Assembly (NCBI GenBank): GCA_016744415.1
Contig: JADGEL010000006.1
Span: 1 to 41,390, forward strand
Length of the DNA stretch: 41,390 nt
Reading direction: 5' to 3'
Origin: Flavobacteriaceae bacterium
GTDB taxonomy: Bacteria > Bacteroidota > Bacteroidia > Flavobacteriales > Flavobacteriaceae
The notes under the pieces are model-generated. The model was not told the DNA's origin, did no database searches, and saw only the letters and a program-made list of their open reading frames with translations. Below are positions 15,047-23,611 of the stretch, piece by piece. The position numbers and the translations under genes are program-made. Within the stretch, counting starts at the first letter, position 1, and every line of letters begins with the position of its first letter.

Positions 15047-16405
15047 ATGATAAAAAAAGGATTTGTAATAACATTTTTGTTATTGAGCATAGGATTGTTT
15101 TCACAAGAACGAGTGAAGGTTGATGGAGTAGTGGTAGTGGTGGGTAAGAACATTGTGCTAAATTCTGACATCGAAAAATTTAAACAAGAAATTGAACGTC
15201 AAAGTGAAGGGAAAATTCAAATTTCTGATTGCGAAATGCTAGAAGAAATTATGATTCAGAAATTACTTTCTCACCATGCTGTGATTGATAGTATTGTTGT
15301 TGAAGAAAGCGAAATAGCACAGCAAGTAGATAGAACTATAGGCTCATTTGCTCAGCAATTAGGAAGTGTTGATAAAGTAATTGAGTTTTACGGATTTAAC
15401 GATGAAGATGATTTAAGAAAAGAGTTGAGTGAAATTCAACGCGAACAATTTTTAATTCAACGTGAACGAGAAGGTATTGTAGCAGAAGTTGATGTAACTC
15501 CGGACGAAGTACGTACTTATTTCAATAACCTAAAAGACGAAGAATTATTGCCAGAGTTTGGTGCAGAGATAGAATTGTCGCAAATTGTTATTTACGCTGA
15601 ACCTACTGATGAGGAGATAAAAAGAGTGAAAGACAAGCTTAATAAAATGAAAGCTGATATTGAAGGAGGAGCAAATATGAATATGAAAGCTATCTTAAAT
15701 TCTGATGATCCTGCTGTAGCTAGTAAAGGCCCTGGAGCGGGAGGATTTTATACAATTACTCGCGAAAGTGGTTTTGTTAAAGAGTTTAAAGAAATTGCAT
15801 TTAGTTTAGATGAAGGGGAAGTTTCTGATCCTTTTAAAACAGATTTTGGGTACCACATTATTAAAATCGAAAAAATTAAAGGGCAGCAAATAGATTTAAG
15901 ACATATCTTAATTCAACCTAATATTAATACCGAAAAACTGAATGAAGCAAAAGGAATTTTAGAAAAGGTAAAGACAGATATCAAAGCCGGAACTATTACT
16001 TTTGATGATGCTGTAAAAGAATTTTCAGAAGAAGATGCTACTAAAACAAACAAAGGTATTATCATTAATCCTAATACAGGCGATTCTCGTTTTGAGTTAA
16101 CACGTATGGACCCAACGTTATACCAAAGAGTAGCAAATTTAAAAGGCGGAGAAATGACAGATCCATTTTTTGACGAAACACGCGAAGGGGAAAAAATGTT
16201 TAAGATTATTTTATTAAAATCAAAGTCTGAATCACATATTGCAGATTTTGTTACGGATTATGTGAAAATTCAACAATTGGCAAAACAAAAGAAGCAAGAA
16301 GAAGAAATTGAAGATTGGGCAGCTGATAAAATAAAGGATACATATATTAAAATTAATGAGGAATTTAAACATTGTGATTTTAATAAAAATTGGAAAAAAG
16401 ATTAA
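15047..16405 (+). CDS. surA: SurA-like periplasmic chaperone/isomerase
   Basis: 452 residues from ATG 15047, which starts a clean signal peptide (FVITFLLLSIGLFSQ). An earlier in-frame start (15008) overlaps the previous gene and lacks this. A SurA N-terminal chaperone region (DGVVVVVGKNIVLNSDIE) comes first. One parvulin domain runs about 165-280 (ending FGYHIIKIEK). A second, starting IDLRHILIQP, is less typical at its end. It should escort beta-barrel proteins to the outer membrane. It is the third gene of the operon, with only six bases before MoxR. Confidence 0.9.
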   Translation: MIKKGFVITFLLLSIGLFSQERVKVDGVVVVVGKNIVLNSDIEKFKQEIERQSEGKIQISDCEMLEEIMIQKLLSHHAVIDSIVVEESEIAQQVDRTIGSFAQQLGSVDKVIEFYGFNDEDDLRKELSEIQREQFLIQREREGIVAEVDVTPDEVRTYFNNLKDEELLPEFGAEIELSQIVIYAEPTDEEIKRVKDKLNKMKADIEGGANMNMKAILNSDDPAVASKGPGAGGFYTITRESGFVKEFKEIAFSLDEGEVSDPFKTDFGYHIIKIEKIKGQQIDLRHILIQPNINTEKLNEAKGILEKVKTDIKAGTITFDDAVKEFSEEDATKTNKGIIINPNTGDSRFELTRMDPTLYQRVANLKGGEMTDPFFDETREGEKMFKIILLKSKSESHIADFVTDYVKIQQLAKQKKQEEEIEDWAADKIKDTYIKINEEFKHCDFNKNWKKD

Positions 16406-16411
16406 TTTTAT

Positions 16412-17365
16412 ATGTCAGATGTCGCCGCAATTAAGCAATTAGGAGAAAAGTACAGACAATTAAAAACCGAAATTTCTAAGGTTATTATTGGTCAAGACCA
16501 AGTGGTTGACCAAGTATTGTATTCTATCTTTGCAGGAGGACATTCTTTATTAGTTGGTGTGCCAGGGTTGGCAAAAACATTATTGGTTCATACGATTGCA
16601 ACTGCTATCGGATTAGATTTTAAAAGAATCCAATTCACACCAGATTTAATGCCTTCAGATATTTTAGGTAGTGAAATTTTAGATAACCAACGCAATTTTA
16701 AATTTATTAAGGGACCAATTTTTTCTAACATTATTTTGGCAGATGAAATTAACAGAACACCTCCAAAAACGCAGGCTGCACTACTAGAAGCGATGCAAGA
16801 ACGCTCAGTTACTGTTGCAGGACAATCACATAAATTAGCATTGCCATTTTTTGTTTTGGCAACTCAAAACCCGATTGAGCAGGAGGGAACCTATCCTTTG
16901 CCAGAAGCACAGTTAGATAGATTTATGTTTTCTATTCATTTAGATTATCCTTCTTTTCAAGAAGAAGTTGATGTCGTAAAAAGTACAACCACAGATCGTG
17001 AAATAAAAGTAAATTCTCTTTTTACTGCCGATGAAATTCTAGAGTATCAACATTTAATACGGAGGATTCCAGTGGCTGATAATGTTGTGGAATATGCAGT
17101 TAAGTTGGTTTCTAAAACAAGACCAAAATCTGACAATGCAACAGAGTTAGTGAATAACTATATTGATTGGGGTGCAGGTCCAAGAGCATCACAAAACTTA
17201 ATTATTGGGGCAAAAGTAAATGCAGCAATCAATGGAAAATTCTCACCTGACATTGAAGATGTACGTGTTGTTGCTCAACCTATTTTGCAACATCGAATTG
17301 TGAAAAATTACAAAGCTGAAGCTGAAGGTATTTCTGAAAAACAAATTATTAATTCTTTGTTATAG
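16412..17365 (+). CDS. MoxR family AAA+ ATPase
   Basis: 317 residues, typical for MoxR. Walker A GVPGLAKT is at 49-56 and Walker B IILADEINR near 111-119, with the PPKTQAALLEAMQE helix and FVLATQNPIEQEGTYPLPEAQ following. MoxR proteins are cytoplasmic chaperone-like ATPases, usually next to DUF58 and von Willebrand factor genes. Here the next gene is convergent, so those partners are not adjacent. It begins six bases after surA, suggesting a link to envelope biogenesis. Confidence 0.93.
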   Translation: MSDVAAIKQLGEKYRQLKTEISKVIIGQDQVVDQVLYSIFAGGHSLLVGVPGLAKTLLVHTIATAIGLDFKRIQFTPDLMPSDILGSEILDNQRNFKFIKGPIFSNIILADEINRTPPKTQAALLEAMQERSVTVAGQSHKLALPFFVLATQNPIEQEGTYPLPEAQLDRFMFSIHLDYPSFQEEVDVVKSTTTDREIKVNSLFTADEILEYQHLIRRIPVADNVVEYAVKLVSKTRPKSDNATELVNNYIDWGAGPRASQNLIIGAKVNAAINGKFSPDIEDVRVVAQPILQHRIVKNYKAEAEGISEKQIINSLL

Positions 17366-17373
17366 GCATATAC

Positions 17374-18510
17374 TTAGCCAAAAACATCCTTTAAAATCCC
17401 AACAACAAAATCAACTTCTTTTCTAGTATTGTGTTTGTTAAATGAAAAACGAACAGATGTTTTTTGAGCATCCTCTTGAGATAAAATTTCGTTGAGTACA
17501 TGAGAGCCCATTGAGCTACCACTTTGGCAGGCACTACCGCCAGAAGCAGCAATTCCTTTCATATCCAAATTAAATAACAGCATTGCACTATCAATTGGGA
17601 AACGCACATTTAAAATAACATAACTACTTTTTTCTACATCAGTAGCTAATCCATTAAAAGCAATTTCTTTAATGGTTGATTTCAATTGTTCTATAAAATA
17701 ATTCTTTAAATTTTGAATATATTGTTGATCAGCCTCTAAATTTTCATATGCTAATTCAAGTGCTTTTTCCATCCCTATGATACTGTGAACATTTTCGGTT
17801 CCAGCTCTAGCACCTCGTTCTTGTTCGCCACCAGTTAATATTGGCTTAATGCCAAATCCTTTTTTAAAATATGTAAAACCAACACCTTTTGGGCCATGAA
17901 ATTTATGTGCGCTTGCCACTACAAAGTCAATCGGAATTTTTTGTAAATCTAAATTGTAATGTCCAAATACTTGTACAGCATCTGAATGAAATAATGCATT
18001 AGATTCTTGACATAGCCTTGAGACAGTTTTAACATCTAAAATAGTTCCAATTTCATTGTTAATATACATTAAGCTCACCAAAGTTTTTGAAGAATCATTT
18101 ATCAAGAGTTCTTCTAAATGTTCAGTATCTATTGAGCCATCATCTAATATATTGACATAGTCAACATTGATATTATCCTCATTTTTTAAATCTGCAACCG
18201 TATGTAAAACAGCATGATGTTCAATTTTTGAAGTAATAATTCTTGATACTCCCAAGTTATTAACAGCATTGCGTAAAATCATATTATCAGCTTCACTACC
18301 GCCTGCGGTAAAAACAATTTCACTTGCAGTTACATTAAGCCTTTTAGCAATATTTTTACGAGCAGTTTCTACCAGTGCTTTTGCTGATCTTCCAAACAGA
18401 TGTGATGACGATGGATTACCAAAAACCGTTTGCATAGAATTGGTTATAAGCTCAATTACTTTAGGATGAATTGGCGTTGTTGCAGCATTGTCAAAATATA
18501 TTTTATTCAT
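17374..18510 (-). CDS. Cysteine desulfurase (NifS/IscS type)
   Basis: 378 residues of a class V PLP enzyme. It takes sulfur from cysteine as an enzyme persulfide for Fe-S clusters or tRNA thiolation. DNAATTPIHP opens the protein, the PLP lysine is K203 in ASAHKFHGPKG, and the catalytic cysteine is C328 in SGGSACQSG, the short-loop form of the NifS/IscS group. No scaffold or regulator gene is beside it, so the pathway it feeds is not shown. It is convergent with moxR, eight bases apart. Confidence 0.92.
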   Translation of the reverse strand: MNKIYFDNAATTPIHPKVIELITNSMQTVFGNPSSSHLFGRSAKALVETARKNIAKRLNVTASEIVFTAGGSEADNMILRNAVNNLGVSRIITSKIEHHAVLHTVADLKNEDNINVDYVNILDDGSIDTEHLEELLINDSSKTLVSLMYINNEIGTILDVKTVSRLCQESNALFHSDAVQVFGHYNLDLQKIPIDFVVASAHKFHGPKGVGFTYFKKGFGIKPILTGGEQERGARAGTENVHSIIGMEKALELAYENLEADQQYIQNLKNYFIEQLKSTIKEIAFNGLATDVEKSSYVILNVRFPIDSAMLLFNLDMKGIAASGGSACQSGSSMGSHVLNEILSQEDAQKTSVRFSFNKHNTRKEVDFVVGILKDVFG

Positions 18511-18541
18511 GCCACAAAGAAACTAAAATTTATTTGAACAA

Positions 18542-18574
18542 TTTGCGTTAGTAGATTTAAAACAGTTATTTTTG
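18542..18574 (+). promoter_or_regulatory. Promoter of the 18596 lipoprotein gene
   Basis: TTTG (18542-18545), 21 bases, TATTTTTG (18567-18574). It fits the Bacteroidota pattern and lies 21 bases before the ATG. Confidence 0.6.
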
Positions 18575-18595
18575 CTTTACAAATAATCAAAAAAA

Positions 18596-19102
18596 ATGAA
18601 AAAATTTACATTATTTCTCTTGTGTGCTTTCTGCTTTTCTTGTGATGATGGATATTTTGATGCTCCAGCTTTTGATTTTACTGAGACCGTTTATGATTGT
18701 GATGAAGTAGATAATAAATATGTATTGTTTAGATTAGCAACTGCAGAATCTTTGATAGTTACCCTAACAAATCAACAAATAAAAAATGAAGAAACAATAG
18801 ATCCAATTGAAGTTTCAGTAACTAGTGATAATGTGATTTATAGGACTTTTAATGCTGAAGTTTCTTCAAGTTACTTCTGTCAAATAATTCCACCTGTAGA
18901 GCCCAGAGTTGTCGCAAATTGGACAGGTTCCGCAGGGTCTGCAAGTTTTATTATTGTAGAAACTGTTGAAGAATTTGATGAAGATGATGTTTTAATTGGT
19001 TATCGCCACTTTATAACTTTCGAAAATTTAAAATTAGAAAACGGTGATAATTTTATTACTTATGAAGAAGAGGTTTTTGGCGAATTTGTTACTTATCTTT
19101 AA
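18596..19102 (+). CDS. Lipoprotein of unknown function
   Basis: 168 residues. A short signal peptide ends in a lipobox-like CFSC with Cys16, so the protein is probably an outer-membrane or periplasmic lipoprotein. The mature part is acidic and beta-rich, with several Cys residues (for example DCDE and YFCQII), and shows no known domain. Similar small lipoproteins are common but uncharacterised in flavobacteria. Its last 14 bases overlap the end of the convergent Smr gene. Confidence 0.7.
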   Translation: MKKFTLFLLCAFCFSCDDGYFDAPAFDFTETVYDCDEVDNKYVLFRLATAESLIVTLTNQQIKNEETIDPIEVSVTSDNVIYRTFNAEVSSSYFCQIIPPVEPRVVANWTGSAGSASFIIVETVEEFDEDDVLIGYRHFITFENLKLENGDNFITYEEEVFGEFVTYL

Positions 19103-19652
19103 TATTTTGTAAGAGGTATACTTCAGTTGCACCCATCCCATATTTTTGATAAGATGCTTCGCTTAGTTTTACAGGATATCTTTTCAATAAAAAATGTAAT
19201 TCTTCTTTTAAAACACCTTCTCCAACTCCGTGGATAAAAATCATTCTTGGAATTCTATTTTTAATAGCAAATTCAATTTTGTGTTTGGCAGTATCCATTT
19301 GTAAAGAATGGATATCGTAATTATCCAATCCTTTAGTTGATTTGATTAATTTTTGGATATGCAAATCAACCTCCATGGCAGGAGCAAACTCTTTGGTTCT
19401 TTTTAGTTTAACAGCTTTCCCTTTCTTTTTATAATCTGTTTTTTGGGATAAGTGTTGAGCAACAACAACCTTCTTAGCTATTTCAGATTGCTCTTCAGGA
19501 ATTTTAACTAATTCATTAGGATGAAAATTTAGTTTAAATCCATCTTCAGTTTCAACAGTAATTGTTTCTTCATTAATATTGATAATGGTACCCTTTAGGG
19601 TATCATCCGTTACAACCACTATATCACCAATAGCTAACTTGTTTTTTGACAT
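19089..19652 (-). CDS. Smr-domain protein with N-terminal KOW-like part
   Basis: 187 residues. The N-terminal 50 residues look like a small beta-barrel (IGDIVVVTDDTLKGTI, then FHPNELVKI). The C-terminal 95 residues are a Smr domain, with DLH at 96-98 and HGVGEG at 141-146. Smr domains, as in MutS2, are linked to nucleic acid nicking and, in stand-alone forms, to mRNA cleavage at stalled ribosomes. This is the short form without the MutS ATPase. The substrate is not shown by the sequence. Confidence 0.85.
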   Translation of the reverse strand: MSKNKLAIGDIVVVTDDTLKGTIININEETITVETEDGFKLNFHPNELVKIPEEQSEIAKKVVVAQHLSQKTDYKKKGKAVKLKRTKEFAPAMEVDLHIQKLIKSTKGLDNYDIHSLQMDTAKHKIEFAIKNRIPRMIFIHGVGEGVLKEELHFLLKRYPVKLSEASYQKYGMGATEVYLLQNIKDK

Positions 19653-19802
19653 AATCTTGTTTAATTTTAGATTTAAATTAGTTGAGAATCTAAATTACAA
19701 ATATAACTCATTGACCTTATTAAAATATTTTTATAGCTTTTCAAATTAGTTTTATTTACTTATTTTTATACTTAATATTTTAATTAACTAAAACCAATAA
19801 TT

Positions 19803-20081
19803 ATGAGTGAATTAAGTAACCCTCCAAAAAATTATTTATTAGAATCTATCTTAGTAACAATCTTTTGCTGTCTTCCACTTGGAGTGGTAGGTATTGTTTT
19901 TGCATCACAAGTAAATTCTAAATTTGCTTCTGGAGATATTGATGGTGCAAATCAAGCATCTGTTGATGCAAAAAAATGGATGAAATGGGGATTAATTACA
20001 GGAATTGTTGTTACTGTTTTATATATGATTTTCATATTCTTTATGGGTGGCTTAGCAATGTTGAGTGGTGGAGAATTTTAA
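19803..20081 (+). CDS. CD225/dispanin family small membrane protein
   Basis: 92 residues with two hydrophobic segments (about 10-32 and 56-80). NYLLESILVTIFCCLPLGVV and the following conserved loop (VNSKFASGDIDGANQAS) are diagnostic of the CD225/dispanin family. Bacterial members have no assigned function. The loop between the segments is the conserved half-buried part also seen in eukaryotic IFITM relatives. The DUF2752 gene overlaps its 3' end by 17 bases, so they are translated from one message. Confidence 0.88.
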   Translation: MSELSNPPKNYLLESILVTIFCCLPLGVVGIVFASQVNSKFASGDIDGANQASVDAKKWMKWGLITGIVVTVLYMIFIFFMGGLAMLSGGEF

Positions 20082-20475
20082 AATAAAACCGAAACATATA
20101 GGATTGTTATCAATTGGAATGATTGTAGCAGTCCTATATTTTTTTATAAACCCAAGCTTCAATTTATTTCCTAGATGTCCACTCTATTCAACAACAGGTA
20201 TATATTGCCCAGGTTGTGGCAGTCAACGTGCATTGTATGATTTTTTACATTTAGATTTTAGTGGGGTAGTAGGGCACAATATTTTGTTCTTATTCGGAAT
20301 TTTTGTGCTGATATATCATTTTATAATCTTAGGGTTGAATACTTTCTTCTCTAAAAATCATTTCAATCTACTATATCACAAAAGGACACCAATAATTATT
20401 TTGACACTAGTAGTTGTATATTGGGTTGTAAGAAATATCCCTATTTATCCATTTAATTTGTTGGCTCCCAATTAA
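20065..20475 (+). CDS. DUF2752 membrane protein
   Basis: 136 residues from GTG 20065; GTG 20068 is an alternative. CPLYSTTGIYCPGCGSQRALYDFLHLDF is the DUF2752 signature in shape: a CPxxxxxGxxCPGCG motif next to a membrane segment. About three transmembrane helices are visible. The motif's cysteines could bind a metal or be redox active, but no role is known. It overlaps the CD225 gene, and its stop overlaps the end of the convergent PPK2 gene by four bases. Confidence 0.87.
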   Translation: MVENFKIKPKHIGLLSIGMIVAVLYFFINPSFNLFPRCPLYSTTGIYCPGCGSQRALYDFLHLDFSGVVGHNILFLFGIFVLIYHFIILGLNTFFSKNHFNLLYHKRTPIIILTLVVVYWVVRNIPIYPFNLLAPN

Positions 20476-21260
20476 ATTTCAATATTTTTATCGTAAGGAA
20501 CCAATTTTAGAATATGTTGAATTACCTGAATACGAGCAGATGTTTTGCGGTTGGCTTTGATAATTTTAAAAAGTTGTCCGTTTTTTGCATTTGCAAACAT
20601 TTTATCCTTGTAAAAGGTATAATCATCCCAAAGTTCTTGTGCTTTCTCGTCTACTGATGACATTTTCCACTGTTTTAGTGGGTCGGCTTTAATATCAGTA
20701 AAACGCTTAGCTTGCTCCCTTTTAGAAATAGACATATAAATTTTCACTAAGCGCGTTCCAGATTCTGTAATCATTCGTTCAAAATCATTTACCTGATTCA
20801 TGAAAGTTTCATGTTCTTGATCAGTACAAAAATCATTTACAGGCTCAAGAACAGCTCTGTTATACCAACTCCTATCAAAGAAGACAATCTCACCTTCTTT
20901 TGGAAATTGATTCACATAACGTTGAAAATACCATTGAGTTCTCTCCTCTGAAGTTGGACGAGATAAGGCAACAATTCTAAAATTACGAGGATTGATTCTC
21001 TCTGTCGCTCTACGAATTGCTCCCCCTTTACCAGCAGCATCTCTTCCTTCAAATAAAATGATGATACGCTCATTATTTTGAATTGCCCAAGTTTGCATTT
21101 TGATTAACTCAATTTGTAATTTTTCGAGTTTCTTTTCATATTCTATATAACGAAGCGTACGGGGTAAATTCAAAGAATCTTTCGAAAATAGATTTCTTAA
21201 ACCCTTTTTAGAGTTTAATTTATTTAATTGATCATTTGTAAATTTTATTTTCTCCATCAT
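20472..21260 (-). CDS. Polyphosphate kinase 2 (PPK2), copy 1
   Basis: 262 residues. The PPK2 core has Walker A FEGRDAAGKGG (71-80 region), then RPTSEERTQWYFQRYV, then Walker B FFDRSWYNR with D129. The family transfers phosphate between polyphosphate and nucleotides. Whether this copy favours mono- or diphosphates cannot be read from the motifs. The start ATG shares its A with the TAA stop of the upstream PPK2 gene (TAATG), so the two copies are translationally coupled. Confidence 0.9.
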   Translation of the reverse strand: MMEKIKFTNDQLNKLNSKKGLRNLFSKDSLNLPRTLRYIEYEKKLEKLQIELIKMQTWAIQNNERIIILFEGRDAAGKGGAIRRATERINPRNFRIVALSRPTSEERTQWYFQRYVNQFPKEGEIVFFDRSWYNRAVLEPVNDFCTDQEHETFMNQVNDFERMITESGTRLVKIYMSISKREQAKRFTDIKADPLKQWKMSSVDEKAQELWDDYTFYKDKMFANAKNGQLFKIIKANRKTSARIQVIQHILKLVPYDKNIEI

Positions 21261-22135
21261 TAATCAATACTATTATTAGAACGAAAATAACGCATTACAA
21301 TATTTGGGTCTGGAAATAAGGTTGTGAGTGATTCGTCTTTTCCATCATAATCAAATTGAGATAAAACATAGCGCATACATTCTAATCGCGCACTTTTTTT
21401 ATCATTGGCCTGAACAATTATCCAAGGGCTATATGTAGTGTGTGTATTGCTAAACATCCTGTCTTTATATGATGTATATAAATCCCATAATTGTTGTCCT
21501 TTTTTATCTACAGGGCTAAATTTCCAACGCTTAAGAGGGTTTTTTAAACGTGCATCAAATCGAGCCTTTTGTTCTTCTTTATTGATTGAAAACCAAAACT
21601 TGATAATTACAATTCCATCTTCATAAAGCATGTGTTCAAACTCCGAAACTTGCGTCATAAATTGCTTGTATTGCTGTTTGTCGCAAAAACCCATAACAGG
21701 TTCTACAACAGCTCTGTTATACCAACTACGATCAAAAAAAACAATTTGCCCTGGGTTTGGCAACTCTTTGATATAGCGTTCAAAATACCATTGTCCTCTT
21801 TCGATTTCGGTTGGTTTTGTCAATGCCACAGTTCTCATTGTACGTGGATTTAAATGCTCAGAAAACCGTCTAATGTTACCTCCTTTTCCAGCAGCATCCC
21901 TTCCTTCAAAAATTATAGTAACTCTCTTATTATTTTTTAAAATCCAACGCTGAAGTTTTACTAACTCTACTTGTAATTTTTTTAACTCCTCATTGTAGTT
22001 TAGGGTAGATAAAACAGCATTGAGATCCATTTTTTTTAACTTTCCCAATGCTAATAATTCCTTAGAATTTGTGACATTTTTAAAATCATCTTTGGAGAAT
22101 GTTACTTTTTCTTTAGCTGTTTCAGTCATATACAC
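21260..22135 (-). CDS. Polyphosphate kinase 2 (PPK2), copy 2
   Basis: 291 residues, a paralogue of the next gene with the same core: Walker A FEGRDAAGKGG (77-86 region) and FFDRSWYNR with D135. It carries a longer N-terminal extension and an extra C-terminal tail ending PNIVMRYFRSNNS. The pair may be complementary in nucleotide preference or form a mixed complex; this is not shown by the sequence. It lies downstream of the CFAT-like gene, after a terminator, so it probably has its own promoter. Confidence 0.9.
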   Translation of the reverse strand: MYMTETAKEKVTFSKDDFKNVTNSKELLALGKLKKMDLNAVLSTLNYNEELKKLQVELVKLQRWILKNNKRVTIIFEGRDAAGKGGNIRRFSEHLNPRTMRTVALTKPTEIERGQWYFERYIKELPNPGQIVFFDRSWYNRAVVEPVMGFCDKQQYKQFMTQVSEFEHMLYEDGIVIIKFWFSINKEEQKARFDARLKNPLKRWKFSPVDKKGQQLWDLYTSYKDRMFSNTHTTYSPWIIVQANDKKSARLECMRYVLSQFDYDGKDESLTTLFPDPNIVMRYFRSNNSID

Positions 22136-22194
22136 AAATATAAGAATAGTATTTATATTTCTAGGATTTGCTTCTTTCTTTTCATAAACAAAAA

Positions 22195-22216
22195 ATCCTC
22201 TGAAAACAGAGGACTT
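22195..22216 (-). terminator. Terminator of the CFAT-like gene
   Basis: ATCCTCTG (22195-22202) pairs with CAGAGGAC (22207-22214). On the minus strand the stem is followed by TTTTTT. Confidence 0.8.
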
Positions 22217-22239
22217 TAATTATTGCAATGTGTAAAATA

Positions 22240-23484
22240 TTATATCAATGTGGCACCAATCTTTTTATAAGTACCATTTTCTAATTTTTCTCTAATTTCT
22301 GAAAACGCAGTAATTGTTTCATCAACATCTTCTAAAGTATGAGTTGCAGTAGGAATCAATCTTAAAATAATCAATCCTTTGGGAATCACAGGATACACCA
22401 CGATAGAACAAAATACACCATGATTTTCTCTTAAATCATTTACCATTGCCATAGCCTCAGGAATTTCGCCATGTAAATAAACTGGAGTCACACAAGTATT
22501 TGTTTTACCAATATCAAAACCTTTTGCTTTTAAACCATCTTGTAAAGCGTTTGTGTTTTCCCACAATTTTGCTTTCAATTCTGGCATAGTTCTAATCATA
22601 TCCAAACGTTTTAATGCACCTTTTACCATTGTCATTGGCAATGATTTAGCAAACATTTGTGAACGCATATTATATTGTAAAAATTGGATTACATCTTTGT
22701 CTCCTGCAAAGAAAGCTCCTATACCAGCCATTGATTTAGCAAAGGTTGCAAAGTATACATCAATATCATCTTGCACTCCTTGTTCCTCACCTGTACCTGC
22801 ACCAGTAGCTCCTAATGTTCCGAAACCATGAGCATCATCAACTAAAAATCTAAAATTATATTTTTTCTTTAATTCAGCAATTTCTTTTAGTTTTCCTTGC
22901 TCACCTCTCATTCCGAAAACCCCTTCAGAAATAACTAAGATTCCTCCACCAGTTTTATTAGCAATTTTGACCGCTCTTTGAATATTTTTTTCTAAACTTT
23001 CAACATCGTTATGTTGATATACAAATCTTTTACCAGCATGTAAACGAACTCCATCAATAATACATGCATGCGTATCAACATCATAAACAATAACATCGTT
23101 TTTTGTAACCAATGCATCAATTGCAGATACCATTCCTTGGTAACCAAAATTAACTAAGTAAGCAGCGTCTTTGCTTACAAATTCAGCACATTCTCTTTCT
23201 AATTGTTCGTGAAATTTAGTATGACCAGACATCATTCTTGCACCCATAGGGTAGGCCATACCATGAATTGCAGCTGCATCAGCATCAGCTTTTATAACTT
23301 CAGGATGATTTGCTAAACCTAAGTAATCATTTATACTCCAGGTTAAAACCTTCTTCCCATTAAATTCCATTCTATTTGAAATGTTTCCTTCTAGTTTAGG
23401 AAAAACATAATATCCTTCTGCTTGTTTTGCCCATTTACCTAAGGGGCCTTTATCACCTTTTATTCTATCAAATAAATCTGTCAT
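22240..23484 (-). CDS. Alpha-oxoamine synthase; probable cysteate fatty-acyl transferase
   Basis: 414 residues from ATG 23484. The earlier in-frame start at 23538 would lie in the promoter. It is a class II aminotransferase-fold PLP enzyme of the alpha-oxoamine synthase family (KBL, BioF, serine palmitoyltransferase). H139 in DVDTHAC should stack on PLP, LVDDAHGFGT (215-224) binds the ring, and K250 in ATFAKSMAG is the PLP lysine. The family joins an amino acid to an acyl thioester. A gene of this type makes 3-keto-capnine from cysteate in Flavobacterium. The cysteate synthase-like gene just upstream makes that role more likely than glycine acetyltransferase or serine palmitoyltransferase. 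The role is an inference; the family is certain. Confidence 0.8.
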   Translation of the reverse strand: MTDLFDRIKGDKGPLGKWAKQAEGYYVFPKLEGNISNRMEFNGKKVLTWSINDYLGLANHPEVIKADADAAAIHGMAYPMGARMMSGHTKFHEQLERECAEFVSKDAAYLVNFGYQGMVSAIDALVTKNDVIVYDVDTHACIIDGVRLHAGKRFVYQHNDVESLEKNIQRAVKIANKTGGGILVISEGVFGMRGEQGKLKEIAELKKKYNFRFLVDDAHGFGTLGATGAGTGEEQGVQDDIDVYFATFAKSMAGIGAFFAGDKDVIQFLQYNMRSQMFAKSLPMTMVKGALKRLDMIRTMPELKAKLWENTNALQDGLKAKGFDIGKTNTCVTPVYLHGEIPEAMAMVNDLRENHGVFCSIVVYPVIPKGLIILRLIPTATHTLEDVDETITAFSEIREKLENGTYKKIGATLI

Positions 23485-23527
23485 TTTATGTGTTTTGGGG
23501 GAATAAACATTCCTAATTACCAAGATG

Positions 23528-23558
23528 CAAATTAACACTATTTTGCCCTATAAACAAA
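23528..23558 (-). promoter_or_regulatory. Likely promoter of the CFAT-like gene
   Basis: Minus strand: TTTG (23558-23555), 19 bases, TTAATTTG (23535-23528). The -7 box deviates at one position. It lies between the terminator of the upstream gene and ATG 23484. Confidence 0.5.
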
Positions 23559-23562
23559 ATAA

Positions 23563-23589
23563 AAAAGGTGTCGAAAATCGACACCTTTT
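23563..23589 (-). terminator. Terminator of the cysteate synthase-like gene
   Basis: A perfect 12-bp stem AAAAGGTGTCGA (23563-23574)/TCGACACCTTTT (23578-23589) with loop AAA and flanking A/T. It separates the two PLP genes transcriptionally. Confidence 0.85.
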
Positions 23590-23611
23590 GCTATAATTAT
23601 ATAATCATTTT

